From positions 1 to 23,103 of the forward strand of contig JAPFFF010000421.1 of the NCBI GenBank assembly GCA_039105265.1: a DNA stretch of 23,103 nt, in the 5' to 3' direction. A program made the position numbers and the translations under genes. This DNA is from Tritrichomonas musculus (taxonomy: Eukaryota > Parabasalia > Tritrichomonadida > Tritrichomonadidae). Under the pieces are notes generated by a model. It did not search any database and was not told where the DNA came from. It saw nothing but the letters and a program-made list of their open reading frames with translations. Every line of letters begins with the position of its first letter. Position 1 is the stretch's first letter. Shown piece by piece: positions 7,851 through 17,010 of this stretch.

Positions 7851-8327
7851 CTAAGGAGATATACTTTTCAATTTCCCTGTTATTCTATCTATAGCTTCAT
7901 AGTCTTTTATCTTTTTAATGTTGTCATCCTGAATCTGCTTAAACATATCCATAAAGGTTTTACGCTCGTTGGCAGGGCTAAATACATTCAAGTCTTTTGT
8001 GGTAAACCTATTTGACTGAGCCTTCAAAATAGAAATATCTCTTTCAAGATACTTCTCAACCATAATGCTTACAATCAAATCCATCTCCGACTTTGTAAGG
8101 TCTTCATTATGAACCTCTCGCTTAGCATCGTAATTCATAAAATCTATATCAGAAGAACACTTTAAAAACAGATAAGCAAGAGCAGACATAAGATAAGACT
8201 TTGCACGTTCCTTGGTAATTTCATCCGCCTTGTCATAAGGAATATCATTATACATAAAAAATTCTCTGTCCCTTTCGATTCTATCGAAAAACAGAGTGTA
8301 TAAATCTTGAAATTTAACCAAATCCAT
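7851..8327 (-). CDS. Head-tail adaptor candidate
   Basis: A 158-residue, almost entirely helical protein (LYTLFFDRIERDREFFMYNDI, AKSYLMSALAYLFLKC, DLIVSIMVEKYLERDI). Its size and helix content fit the head-tail adaptor (connector) class that binds below the portal. It follows the capsid genes and ends three bases before the next gene's first possible start, which suggests translational coupling. ATG 8327 has GAGAGG very close upstream; a TTG two codons in would give better spacing, so the exact start is uncertain. The function is inferred from order and helical content. Confidence 0.45.
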   Translation of the reverse strand: MDLVKFQDLYTLFFDRIERDREFFMYNDIPYDKADEITKERAKSYLMSALAYLFLKCSSDIDFMNYDAKREVHNEDLTKSEMDLIVSIMVEKYLERDISILKAQSNRFTTKDLNVFSPANERKTFMDMFKQIQDDNIKKIKDYEAIDRITGKLKSISP

Positions 8328-8335
8328 AACCTCTC

Positions 8336-9004
8336 TTACTTAATTTGCATATTTCTCTTTACTTTCCTTGTACCGGTTTTCTGATTTTTTCTAGGAGTGC
8401 TTTTTTCTTCTGAAAGAACCTCAATTTGACTTCTTAAAGATTTAATTTCCTCTTTTAGCATTTTAACTTCATCAGCACCATATGTATCATTTAAAGGCTT
8501 AGCTTTACCAGTAGTGTCTATAACAATTTTAGATTTTAAAATATTATTTCTAAGCTCATTGTATCTTGCATCAATCACACTCTGCACCCTTATTGAAATA
8601 TCATATATGCCGGTCTGTTTGAGTGAAGAGAACACCCCTCTAATTCTTTCAAAGTATCCTATTGTTTGTATATCTATAATTTTTTGAAGTCCTTGCTTTG
8701 TTGGCATTAAAATTATATCCATTATGTCCTTTTGAGATAAAATATTATCCCAATTTTTTATTCCAAGTACTTCATAAATTGCCTCTTGGTCATTTTCGTC
8801 AAAACTCAAATATCCATCTCTGAACAGGTTAGACACGCTGTTTATGTATTTAATTTCCGCCAGAGGTATCATATTGATCGTAGGTACTTCTCCATTTGAA
8901 GGTTCAAATTTGTAGCTTGTTACGTTAGAAGTTGCTACAATTCCGCAAGGCATATAATTTAATACTGAATAAGAATTTGTATTATTTATAGTTTCCAAAT
9001 CCAA
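8336..9004 (-). CDS. Phage structural protein of unknown function with C-terminal coiled coil
   Basis: A 222-residue protein starting at TTG 9004, with AAAGGG about five bases upstream. The N-terminal 60 residues (SVLNYMPCGIVATSNVTSYKF, MIPLAEIKYINSVSNLFRDG) are followed by helices. A coiled coil (ADEVKMLKEEIKSLRSQIEV) spans about residues 175-200, and the C-terminus is very basic (RKNQKTGTRKVKRNMQ). It sits between the major capsid and the adaptor gene in the late operon. The basic tail could touch packaged DNA or the inner capsid surface (inference). I do not recognise the family. Confidence 0.55.
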   Translation of the reverse strand: MDLETINNTNSYSVLNYMPCGIVATSNVTSYKFEPSNGEVPTINMIPLAEIKYINSVSNLFRDGYLSFDENDQEAIYEVLGIKNWDNILSQKDIMDIILMPTKQGLQKIIDIQTIGYFERIRGVFSSLKQTGIYDISIRVQSVIDARYNELRNNILKSKIVIDTTGKAKPLNDTYGADEVKMLKEEIKSLRSQIEVLSEEKSTPRKNQKTGTRKVKRNMQIK

Positions 9005-9015
9005 ACCCGCCCTTT

Positions 9016-10008
9016 CTATACTAAAACTAATTTAGCCATATTTTCTGGCCTTTCAATCATATATCCATATTCAAATCCGGTTATTTTAAGTTCTACCTTT
9101 TCAGATTTATTATTGAAGTCCTCATATATTCTAAGCGAACCACGCATATCAAGGGTCCCGATTTTGCCTGCTATCCCAAATATCTTTTTGTCAGGGAGTG
9201 CAGGTTCTCCATTAAACTTTACAGCAGAAGGAATATGTGCAATCCTTGCTCCATTATAGAAATTCACTAATCCATAGCGATTATATTCATTTTTCATATC
9301 ATTGGACATAAAAGACACTTGACCCGACATATTAGCTATTTGCTGTGCATACGCAGAGCGACAGACAATAAACGGATTTACTCCACGCTCAATAATATAT
9401 AAAATTAATGAGTTTAAATCTGTCTGAGTTAGTGTTGAACCACCGGAAGCTATATATTGCTCGGCATTCGTAGAAGTTATAAGGCTATCTACAGCATTAA
9501 AAACTGTTTTAAACATATCATTTTTAAGTGCTTCTTCTGCAAACATTGTAAGATTTGCTATGGTTTTAAAACCATTTTTACGAAGATCGGTATAGCGAAG
9601 CTCAGTTTCAATCTGCTTATGTGTCCATACAGGCTTTAACTCTTTATAGTCTATGTATGACTTAGGAACATTTCCTCCTTTGGCTGCCTCATGAACAACT
9701 AAAGTATTTTTAGGATTTACTAAACCATGAATATCGTCAAATTCATCAACGGAGCCTTTATCAAAAAGTTCGTCAAGAAGCTCATCGGGATAATCATAAA
9801 TTACAGGTTCTATTGTTTTAATCACAAAAGCTGCGATTTCATGATTAGGGTCCGAACCTCTTTCTCCGATTTCCTTCGCCCATGCTCCAACTATACTCGA
9901 AATTTCCTTTTCTTCTGCGTTTAAGCTTTTATTATACTTTGACTTAAAAGCTACTTCATATACTGCATTGCTTCCATTACTTATAGAAGCTATTTCATTT
10001 TTAAGCAT
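9016..10008 (-). CDS. Major capsid protein candidate
   Basis: A 330-residue protein with a strong SD (AAGGAGGAAC) before ATG 10008. Location, size and features fit an HK97-fold major capsid protein: a long charged N-terminal arm, an extended-loop-like segment (KNTLVVHEAAKGGNVPKSYI), a spine-helix-like stretch (ANLTMFAEEALKNDMFKT), and C-terminal strands GSLRIYEDFNNKSEKVELKI and FEYGYMI. It follows the protease/scaffold and decoration candidates, the typical order for these modules. No nucleotide-binding or enzyme motif is present. The call is by order and pattern; fold prediction would settle it. Confidence 0.65.
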   Translation of the reverse strand: MLKNEIASISNGSNAVYEVAFKSKYNKSLNAEEKEISSIVGAWAKEIGERGSDPNHEIAAFVIKTIEPVIYDYPDELLDELFDKGSVDEFDDIHGLVNPKNTLVVHEAAKGGNVPKSYIDYKELKPVWTHKQIETELRYTDLRKNGFKTIANLTMFAEEALKNDMFKTVFNAVDSLITSTNAEQYIASGGSTLTQTDLNSLILYIIERGVNPFIVCRSAYAQQIANMSGQVSFMSNDMKNEYNRYGLVNFYNGARIAHIPSAVKFNGEPALPDKKIFGIAGKIGTLDMRGSLRIYEDFNNKSEKVELKITGFEYGYMIERPENMAKLVLV

Positions 10009-10061
10009 ATTTGTTCCTCCTTAATTTGAACTAAAATCAGACTATTTGTTTAAGCTGCTTT

Positions 10062-10502
10062 TTAAATTACTTCTATTTTATAAAGTGTTTTAATCCCACA
10101 GTCATTTACTGTACCTCTGCAAATGTATCCGGTATCACTACTGGATTTTTTAGCAAGTCCATCAGTACCCCAAGCCACGTTATCTCCTTCAGCAAGTTCA
10201 CCTTTTACTTGATCAGTGGCAAAGGTTTCCCCTTTAACATATGGAACTAAAACTAATTTTTCACCTTTGACTATATTTTCATAAGTATCTGAATAATCCG
10301 GTCTGATTGTATATGCACTTTCAAGACCGCTATCAATAGGCTCTTTATCTGCGATAAATATCCCCTTTGCACCATCTGATGACAAAAAAGCAGTAAGACC
10401 GTTTGACGATTTTACTACACCCATTCCTCTTTTTAAATTGTCATGTGCTGTATACGTAGCATCTACAGCCTTTTGACCATTATTTATAATATTTCTAAGC
10501 AT
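10062..10502 (-). CDS. Capsid decoration / stabilisation protein candidate
   Basis: A 146-residue protein preceded by AAGGGGGAGC and ATG 10502. It lies between the protease/scaffold gene and the major capsid gene, where decoration or head-stabilising proteins are usually found. The sequence has short beta strands and many glycines (GMGVVKSSNGLTAFLSSDG, KLVLVPYVKGETF), fitting a compact beta-barrel. C-terminal strands (KSSSDTGYICRGTVND) follow. It has no transmembrane segment and no enzyme motif. The role is inferred from gene order and fold type. Confidence 0.5.
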   Translation of the reverse strand: MLRNIINNGQKAVDATYTAHDNLKRGMGVVKSSNGLTAFLSSDGAKGIFIADKEPIDSGLESAYTIRPDYSDTYENIVKGEKLVLVPYVKGETFATDQVKGELAEGDNVAWGTDGLAKKSSSDTGYICRGTVNDCGIKTLYKIEVI

Positions 10503-10519
10503 AAAAGCTCCCCCTTATA

Positions 10520-11854
10520 TTAATTATTAAGATAATTTTTTATTGAAAAAGATGTTTCTATATTAGGTAAACTTCTCAAATCTATATTAATATTTTCAGA
10601 AGCCATCTCTTTTTTATTTTTTAAAGACGCAACCGCTCTATCAGATATAAGGGATTTAATCCCCGATTTATCAAGATTTTTTATCATATCTTTTATACTC
10701 TCTACCTCCTTAACTTCTTTTTCAGTTATGTAACCTGATGAAATAGCATAATCTTCAAGCTTTTGCCTTTCTTGTTCAAGCGTCTTTTCCTTTTCTGATT
10801 TTTCTATTTCTATTACTTTTTTCTTATACTCTTGAAGCTCACTTATTTCATTTGACAGTAAATTAATCTTTTCTGACATTTCTAAAATAGCGTCATTCTT
10901 TTCTTCCAATGTTTTATTTATATCTGGGATTGCCACCGTAAGCTTACACTTTTTAGGTTCTCCCAAAATAAGATTATCTCCTTCAATACTGTAGTTAACA
11001 CTTATATAATCAGTATCAAGTGCATTATATTGCCAAGGCCTTAACCATACAGTATGTTCTTCAGGAAATATCAAAAAAATGTCCACATCTTCTTGATATT
11101 TATTTCCCCATGATTCATAAATTTTATTTCTTATGTCTTCGTCAGACAGCGAAGCTACCTTTATTTTTTTATCACTCAAAATCTTTTCCTCCTTATTTTT
11201 ATAAATATCTTTAATTAAAGCAGTTGAAAGCAAAATCTCAGAATTGTCGGCAGAGGCACATTCCAAAAGCTCTGAATATTCAAGAACTCCCGCACTGGGG
11301 ACCGCTCCAAGTATATTGGTTCCAAGCAACGTATTGCCGATAAACTCTATGTCATTTAAAATCTTTCCTTCCTTAACTATAGTTTGTTTCTTTACACTTA
11401 TTTCCCATGAACTTGCTATCTTTCCTTTGGAATATAAATCATCAAAAACTTTAAAATATTCTGGAAATCTAGTAGACCACAATTTCGCTTTAACTAAAAT
11501 ACATGACTTTTTATCTTCATAACCCTCCAAGCTCCTTTCTTCAATCCATGAGTCAACAACTGATCCAATCGGCATAGTGGAAAAATGAAGTTCATATTTC
11601 CCATCTTGTTTTATATATTTAAGTTCATGACTACCAAAATCTACAGGTTCCCCTTTTTGGTCTTTTATTAGTTTTGCAAGAATGGGAAATCCGATTATTG
11701 ACTTATGGCATTTCTCTCCTGTTTCCTTTGGTATCATCCTTCCGTTTAGATCCCATTCATCAAGTACAGAGATTAAAAAAGTTGCTATTTTATGTTCTTT
11801 AAATTCGCACACTTCCAAAGGGGCAGTTGATAAGTAATAAGTTGGCTTTCTCAT
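10520..11854 (-). CDS. Capsid maturation protease fused to scaffold (candidate)
   Basis: A 444-residue protein, ATG 11854, with GGGAGGG upstream. Residues 1-200 resemble XkdF-like / prohead serine proteases. There is an early segment DEWDLNGRMIP, then CHKSIIGFPIL, a candidate catalytic His76 in VDFGSHELKY, the strand PIGSVVDSWIE, and a candidate catalytic Ser148/149 in GKIASSWEIS. Residues 310-380 form a strong coiled coil (EMSEKINLLSNEISELQEYK), the normal feature of an internal scaffold, and the C-terminus is Asn/Leu-rich. Such fusions cleave themselves and the scaffold during head assembly (family knowledge). The catalytic residues are my reading from pattern only. Confidence 0.55.
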   Translation of the reverse strand: MRKPTYYLSTAPLEVCEFKEHKIATFLISVLDEWDLNGRMIPKETGEKCHKSIIGFPILAKLIKDQKGEPVDFGSHELKYIKQDGKYELHFSTMPIGSVVDSWIEERSLEGYEDKKSCILVKAKLWSTRFPEYFKVFDDLYSKGKIASSWEISVKKQTIVKEGKILNDIEFIGNTLLGTNILGAVPSAGVLEYSELLECASADNSEILLSTALIKDIYKNKEEKILSDKKIKVASLSDEDIRNKIYESWGNKYQEDVDIFLIFPEEHTVWLRPWQYNALDTDYISVNYSIEGDNLILGEPKKCKLTVAIPDINKTLEEKNDAILEMSEKINLLSNEISELQEYKKKVIEIEKSEKEKTLEQERQKLEDYAISSGYITEKEVKEVESIKDMIKNLDKSGIKSLISDRAVASLKNKKEMASENINIDLRSLPNIETSFSIKNYLNN

Positions 11855-11902
11855 TTTGATTGTTTCCCTCCCTTATATCGTTCTTTATCATAATCTTGCC
11901 TT

Positions 11903-13471
11903 TTAGTTTTTTTCTTTTTCTGGTCTACCCAAACTTTCTGACCTCGACTGAGTATAAAAACTACTATGTGGTGAAAAAATTTCGTTCCAGCCACTTTTAT
12001 TTTCTAAATTTCTTTGATTTAACTCATTCTCTGCACTCGCCACACCCATAATTTCATACGCTTTCTTAATGCTGCAATTTAGCTTTGTATACATAAATTC
12101 CGCTAAAGATTTCCGCATTTCAAAGTTCATTACCTCGCTATCAAGAATTTTTATTACAGGAGAGATTTGTCCATCAAAATTATTTTCCTCTAAAACCACC
12201 TTATAAAAACGATTTATTATATTTTCAAACTGTTCTCCAATTGAGTTAATCATTTTCATGAGTGCCTCTACGGATATGTTAGATGCACTTATGTTGGAAT
12301 TATAGGAATCTAAAAAAGAAACTCCTAACGCTGTAAATTCCTTAGAGCGGTAGAAGTTTAAGGTCTTTTCGTCTGTTGTCTGAACATTAGGTTCAACGTA
12401 TTTTACAAATTCGACCCAATGCTGAGATGTATATAAAACTGTATCCTGCCTAAATGCATTTGTAAGTTCTTGATGTGCATGTGCAGCTTCAGCAAAAGCC
12501 TTTCTGTTTCCGTCATTTCCGCCTAATTCCTTCCTTAGTCCTTGATGTATAATCTTTTTTGCTTTCGCTTTAATTGTATTTTCATCAGCTTTCTCAATCG
12601 TTTCCAGCATAAGAGCCGGCTTTAGTGCTTTAAAAATAGGTGTAAGACCATAAAGACCATCAAGATTATTTATTCTGACTATTCCAACTCTTTCCGGATT
12701 TAAAACAGTCCACTTTTCCTTATTATTAAAGGCTTTTACTACTTCAGGAGGATAATTATTCTTAACTATTTCACTTGCATTTTGAAAAAATAAGCTTTTC
12801 CCATTCTTCCCTTTTCTATTAGAAGGCTTCAGTTTCCTTTTTAACTCATCAATATTAAATACAACAAGCGGTAATCCGTTGTATGAATATTCACTTATCT
12901 CACATACACCGAGAGGATATTTATCTATTACATAGTTTCCCTTGCTATCATTTCTTAAATAAACAATATAATTACCTTCAAGGTACGACATAGGTATACC
13001 ATTTCTAATAACCCTTTTAAGATTTACCGCTTCATTAAACTTATTTACAATATCTTGAATTTGTTTTAACTGTTCATTGTCGGTTTCATCGCTTTGAGGG
13101 TAGTCAACTGTATAATCGGTATTTGTATAATTTTGAATAGACTCATACACTTTTCCGATAACATCATCTCTGTTTACGAATTGCTTTGCCAGTGAATTTA
13201 TCTGCTTTATTGTTTGAATATTATTTTGGGGATTATCTGCAAGAGAATTTATAAAATTTATTGAAAGACTTTGACTAGATGAATCTTGATTTCCAAGAAA
13301 GCTACTCGATAGACCTCTTTTATAAAAAGTTTGATAATTTTTTAATGCACTTAGCAAAATCTTATTTTCCCATTTGGGAAATTCTTTGCTGTCTATACTT
13401 TCATCCGCTTCAGTAGTAATTATTGAAGTATCATTATCATCAGACATAACAACTTTAAATTCATCTTCCAA
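11903..13471 (-). CDS. Portal protein
   Basis: About 522 residues. I prefer TTG 13471 because GAGAGGTGA lies five bases upstream; a GTG at 13480 lies inside that SD. Size, position right after the large terminase, and sequence pattern fit the 12-fold portal ring at the head vertex. The N-terminus is acidic and variable, and a segment (INSLAKQFVNRDDVIGKVYE) is followed by IPMSYLEGNYIVYLRNDSKGNY. A mostly helical stem/clip region contains ALKPALMLETIEKADENTIK, and a closing helix-rich part includes LNFYRSKEFTALGVSFLDSY, as in portals that bind terminase and adaptor. The C-terminal 30 residues are polar and probably disordered. Confidence 0.75.
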   Translation of the reverse strand: MEDEFKVVMSDDNDTSIITTEADESIDSKEFPKWENKILLSALKNYQTFYKRGLSSSFLGNQDSSSQSLSINFINSLADNPQNNIQTIKQINSLAKQFVNRDDVIGKVYESIQNYTNTDYTVDYPQSDETDNEQLKQIQDIVNKFNEAVNLKRVIRNGIPMSYLEGNYIVYLRNDSKGNYVIDKYPLGVCEISEYSYNGLPLVVFNIDELKRKLKPSNRKGKNGKSLFFQNASEIVKNNYPPEVVKAFNNKEKWTVLNPERVGIVRINNLDGLYGLTPIFKALKPALMLETIEKADENTIKAKAKKIIHQGLRKELGGNDGNRKAFAEAAHAHQELTNAFRQDTVLYTSQHWVEFVKYVEPNVQTTDEKTLNFYRSKEFTALGVSFLDSYNSNISASNISVEALMKMINSIGEQFENIINRFYKVVLEENNFDGQISPVIKILDSEVMNFEMRKSLAEFMYTKLNCSIKKAYEIMGVASAENELNQRNLENKSGWNEIFSPHSSFYTQSRSESLGRPEKEKN

Positions 13472-13487
13472 GCAAATCACCTCTCTT

Positions 13488-15320
13488 TTAAAAGCTTATC
13501 TTAGTCACGCAAGACACAGTATCAGAAATATTAAAGTCTTTCACATTCCTATCAATGGTATCTTGTTTCTTCAATAAAAAAAGCCCCCATGCACATAGTG
13601 CTGCTACGTAGGCTCTGTCATCGTTATAATTTCTGTTTTTCTTATCTGGTGCTAAATCATATCTGTAATTATTGTTTGTTCCGTTATATCGGTATATATT
13701 TATAAGCTCCTCCTGCATTAGCTCTATGTTTTTATAGACCATAATCTCATCCATAGACAGTTGATAGTTATATGGTTCTTTTTCACCATTTTTATCTTTA
13801 AACAGTGTTATAAATTCTTTGTTGTCATTCCCTCCAACAAACTTTATTATTCCTAAGTTTAGGTACTCTATTAAGGCATCAAACATAGCGGTCTTAAATT
13901 TTGAAGGAGAAATCAAGTGAAGGCAATCATAAGCGTTAGGAAAAACTTCCATATATTCCCTTGACACTTCTGCATCTATTAGCCCCCTATGAGTATTCCC
14001 TTTTGAGTCTTTCCAGTCTTCCATAAAATAATCTGCAAGTATTCCTCCGCCACCGCCGGAACCGGCATCAACAAATAAATCAATTAATTCATAATCAGGA
14101 TTTTTCCCGTTATATTTTATTATGTATTCTTTCAAATTTTTTACTTGCCTTGGGACTTGTAAAGGTTTCTTGTTTTTAGGGTCATAGAACACTCCACAAT
14201 TTACAAACGTACCACTCCAGCCAATACTTTCTTCATTTACACACTCCATAACCGCATAAGCTGAATTATCAATCTTTTGAGCTGGGTCATATGCGATTAC
14301 ATATCTTTTTCTAAGGGATTTATCTTTATTATCATTATAAAAAATAGGAAGCTTTAATACAGTATTTCTCATAAGTACGCTTCTTTTTATTGGTTGATTA
14401 TCTCCGCTATTTGCAGAAAATTTATTATAATACTCACGCATGGCTTTTTCTTTATTATCTCTCATAGCATTATCAATAGTCGCTTTCGAAAGAAGAGGTT
14501 TTATCGGAGTTCCTCCATATGTGGGATGTAGTCCCATTTCAGCATTCATATCGCATACAAAGTAATTCGGGTCTCCCAATATCATCTTTTTGGACCAATC
14601 TTTATATGCTTTAAAAAAATACTGATCTACGTCTGAAGCCGATGAACACATCAATGCCTGATTTGGAATTTGCTTAGGCTCTAAATCCAAATTCACATAA
14701 TCGCTAACCTTAAAATCGCTCTCAACACTTAGAAACGGAAGCGAATTTTGAATTAGTCTTTCATCTAAAAATCCGCATTCGTCATAAACGTTTAAGTTAC
14801 TTCTTTTACCTCTTAAATTGTCAAAATCACTTGAGAGGCTTGTAATTTCACTGCCATTAAATAAAGAATAATGAAATCCGGTAGGCGAATGCGTTATACC
14901 ATCCTGATTTGAAACAGAAGTCACTAATTCCTGAGAAAATAAATCAGTTAAGTCTGGAAAACTTTCAATCTGTCTTTTCATAATTTTTTCTATTTTCATA
15001 AAAGATTCCTGACTTTGAGAGCTTATACCGCTCAGTATATATGATATATGATTACTAAATAAAAGCTGTTTTGCCATAACGAAAGGTGCAACAAGCGTTG
15101 TTTTGCCGATTCCTCTAGAACACGCCCAAAGTATAAATTGCTTGTCCCATGATGAAAGAAATATATATTTTTGATTGTCTATAAACTTGAAGCCAATAAA
15201 TTCTTCTACAAATTTGGCAGGAGATTTTCTACCCCACTGAACTATCTCAGCCCATTTTTCATAAAGCTCAAGTTTTTTAGTTGTTATTTCTTTAATAGTT
15301 TTTGGTATATAAAATTCCAT
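13488..15320 (-). CDS. terL: Terminase large subunit (packaging ATPase and nuclease)
   Basis: A 610-residue protein, within the usual terL size range. The Walker A variant is CSRGIGKTT (67-75) and Walker B is LNVYDEC (176-182). The RNase H-like nuclease domain shows VIAYDPA with Asp345, DLFVDAG with Asp418, and NDDRAYVAA with Asp567/568, the three acidic positions expected of a headful or site-specific nuclease. It pumps DNA into the prohead through the portal and cuts the concatemer. It starts 11 bases after the zinc-ribbon gene, with a weak AAGGA SD, and is followed by the portal gene 7-16 bases on, so the three are probably cotranslated. All catalytic residues appear present. Confidence 0.93.
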   Translation of the reverse strand: MEFYIPKTIKEITTKKLELYEKWAEIVQWGRKSPAKFVEEFIGFKFIDNQKYIFLSSWDKQFILWACSRGIGKTTLVAPFVMAKQLLFSNHISYILSGISSQSQESFMKIEKIMKRQIESFPDLTDLFSQELVTSVSNQDGITHSPTGFHYSLFNGSEITSLSSDFDNLRGKRSNLNVYDECGFLDERLIQNSLPFLSVESDFKVSDYVNLDLEPKQIPNQALMCSSASDVDQYFFKAYKDWSKKMILGDPNYFVCDMNAEMGLHPTYGGTPIKPLLSKATIDNAMRDNKEKAMREYYNKFSANSGDNQPIKRSVLMRNTVLKLPIFYNDNKDKSLRKRYVIAYDPAQKIDNSAYAVMECVNEESIGWSGTFVNCGVFYDPKNKKPLQVPRQVKNLKEYIIKYNGKNPDYELIDLFVDAGSGGGGGILADYFMEDWKDSKGNTHRGLIDAEVSREYMEVFPNAYDCLHLISPSKFKTAMFDALIEYLNLGIIKFVGGNDNKEFITLFKDKNGEKEPYNYQLSMDEIMVYKNIELMQEELINIYRYNGTNNNYRYDLAPDKKNRNYNDDRAYVAALCAWGLFLLKKQDTIDRNVKDFNISDTVSCVTKISF

Positions 15321-15331
15321 TTATCCTTCGC

Positions 15332-16564
15332 CTAAGCCCTTTGATATTTACTCCTGCTTAGCTTATCATATTCTTCTTTTTGCTTCTTTATATATTCTTC
15401 CATCTGAGAAATTATTGTTTCATTATCTTTATTTTTTACCTTCTCAAGTCTTAAATTTTCCTCTAATTCAGCAATCTTACTTTCAAGACTAACACGTATT
15501 TCTCTAAGCTCTTTTATCATTTCCCACAGTTCAGACTCCTGTAAGTTTATCTGATCTATTATGGATTTATTACTTATGTCGGCAACTTGTTTCATCGCTT
15601 CTGAAGTTCTTACATCATAAAGATTTACTTTTGCATCCCTTAATCCTATTTCTCCAAGCTCTTTTACAATTCCGCTAAGAGTTCCGGCTCCTTTACTCTT
15701 TTTCGTGTTGTAGCTAACGCTTATTCCGTTATCTTTTGCAAGTCTTAGACAACTGGTGTATAACTTTTCTTTTGACGCAACCAACGTACTTATTTTATGT
15801 GCGTTATCCTCGATATTATCCGATGAAGCCATCATGCTCGTAAATGCAACATTAATCTTTTCTATTTGCCCCAGAGTTTTAACTATCTCTATAACTATAA
15901 GACGTTTAAACGGGTCCTCAAGAGTTGCATCATCTAAAAATCTTACTAAAGAATTAAATAAAAATTTTCTTTCTATCGTACTGTATGAAGTAAAAGGGTC
16001 ATATCCTAGCATATTGATACAGTCTTTTCGACTGGCTACGTCTTCATCCTTTTCTACTTCAGGATTTTCTATAACATTTCCGTTTATAGTAACAGCACCT
16101 TCCCGATATTTTCTTTCAAGAATATCAATATCAAGGAAACTACTGCTTTCACCAAAATTACTTCCGTATCCGCTATTAAACTTAAAACTGTTATAAATAA
16201 TAATATAAGAAAGTGCCAGAGGTATGTTTTGACTCAAACTCTTTTTTAAAGCTCCATCAAATAGTTTTTCGTCATAAAATAAATCTATCTTTCTGCAAAA
16301 ATAATAAATTGCCAACTTGGTATCTCCATACTTCTTGCAAAGCTCTTCAAACATTTCATTTATACATTCTTTGCAGTACGGAAGCTTTCCCATATTGTAA
16401 AAATATATTGGATTATGTGTCATATGGAACGAGTTAGGCTTCCCATTTATCCCGCAACGTAAACAAATCGGCGTAGAAATTGTCTGGCTCGATTTAGTAG
16501 GATTATTACAATCAGATATTTTAGCACGTTTTGTTTTTGCTGTTCCTCTAGGTCTTCCCGCCAT
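15332..16564 (-). CDS. Zinc-ribbon, AT-hook-like protein; small terminase candidate
   Basis: A 410-residue protein. The N-terminus AGRPRGTAKTKRAK has the GRPRG core of an AT-hook, a minor-groove DNA binder. Cys34/Cys37 and Cys64/Cys67 (CLRC and CKEC) form a likely zinc ribbon. The central region is helical and the last 80 residues form a coiled coil (ELREIRVSLESKIAELEENL, then KNKDNETIISQMEEYI). It sits directly upstream of the large terminase, where the DNA-recognising small subunit is normally found, and it carries DNA-binding elements and an oligomerisation helix. At 410 residues it is much longer than usual small terminases (about 150-200). Alternative: a separate DNA-binding virion protein. 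The SD is weak (GGGTGTGA). Confidence 0.5.
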   Translation of the reverse strand: MAGRPRGTAKTKRAKISDCNNPTKSSQTISTPICLRCGINGKPNSFHMTHNPIYFYNMGKLPYCKECINEMFEELCKKYGDTKLAIYYFCRKIDLFYDEKLFDGALKKSLSQNIPLALSYIIIYNSFKFNSGYGSNFGESSSFLDIDILERKYREGAVTINGNVIENPEVEKDEDVASRKDCINMLGYDPFTSYSTIERKFLFNSLVRFLDDATLEDPFKRLIVIEIVKTLGQIEKINVAFTSMMASSDNIEDNAHKISTLVASKEKLYTSCLRLAKDNGISVSYNTKKSKGAGTLSGIVKELGEIGLRDAKVNLYDVRTSEAMKQVADISNKSIIDQINLQESELWEMIKELREIRVSLESKIAELEENLRLEKVKNKDNETIISQMEEYIKKQKEEYDKLSRSKYQRA

Positions 16565-16582
16565 AGCTTTTCACACCCTTAA

Positions 16583-16900
16583 TTAGCTTGTATTATGATT
16601 TGTTGAAATTTGAAGAACCGCATTTTTTAAAGTTTTCATAGGCTTTAAAACAATCTTATATTTATCCGGTATGTTCACTTTTTTGTTATGAAAATCTCTG
16701 GGGTCCCCCTTTACATGTTTTGGAACAAATTTAACTGATATATTAAAAAATCCTTTATCCTCAATTATGTCCCTATTCCTTATGGCACTGAGAATCAAAT
16801 TGTGATAGGCATTTAAACAATATCCGCATTTTTCCTGAGAAAGTCCTGTCTGCTGTGCCATAGATTTAATAATATCTTTCCTGAGAAAAACTTTATTCAA
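16583..16900 (-). CDS. HU/IHF-like DNA-binding protein
   Basis: A 105-residue protein starting at TTG 16900, with AGAGGTGA six bases upstream. The N-terminal helices (RKDIIKSMAQQTGLSQEKC) and the Phe-x-Ile-x-Val strand (GFFNISVKFVPKHVKG) match the HU pattern. A DNA-binding arm with Pro-Arg (GDPRDFHNKKVNIPDKYKIV) follows, and the closing helix KPMKTLKNAVLQ fits HU's F-x-P-G-K-x-L-K-x-A-V. HU/IHF proteins bend DNA and aid packaging, transposition or replication. As the first gene of the late operon it may assist terminase loading at the packaging site (inference). Length and motifs suggest it is intact. Confidence 0.7.
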   Translation of the reverse strand: MNKVFLRKDIIKSMAQQTGLSQEKCGYCLNAYHNLILSAIRNRDIIEDKGFFNISVKFVPKHVKGDPRDFHNKKVNIPDKYKIVLKPMKTLKNAVLQISTNHNTS

Positions 16901-16980
16901 ATTGTTTCACCTCTTATCATATAAATATTGTTTTATTCGTTATTCAAGTAAAAAATAAAATCTCATAATACTATTTTACT

Positions 16981-17007
16981 ATATATAATCGGGACAAAGC
17001 GGGACAA
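16981..17007 (-). promoter_or_regulatory. Candidate late promoter with TTGTCCCG tandem repeat
   Basis: On the - strand, TTGTCCCG occurs twice exactly 10 bp apart (17007-17000 and 16997-16990), followed by TATATA about 16 bp after the first TTGTCC. The pair sits in the short gap between the DUF1492-type regulator gene and the HU-like gene and faces the late operon. The arrangement suggests an activator-bound promoter for the structural genes. The one-turn spacing is as seen; activator binding is inference. Confidence 0.55.
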
Positions 17008-17010
17008 CTT

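Noticed and set aside
15756-16196. A 146-codon + strand frame opposite the zinc-ribbon gene
   Set aside because: It mirrors the codon pattern of the real gene and has no SD or promoter of its own.
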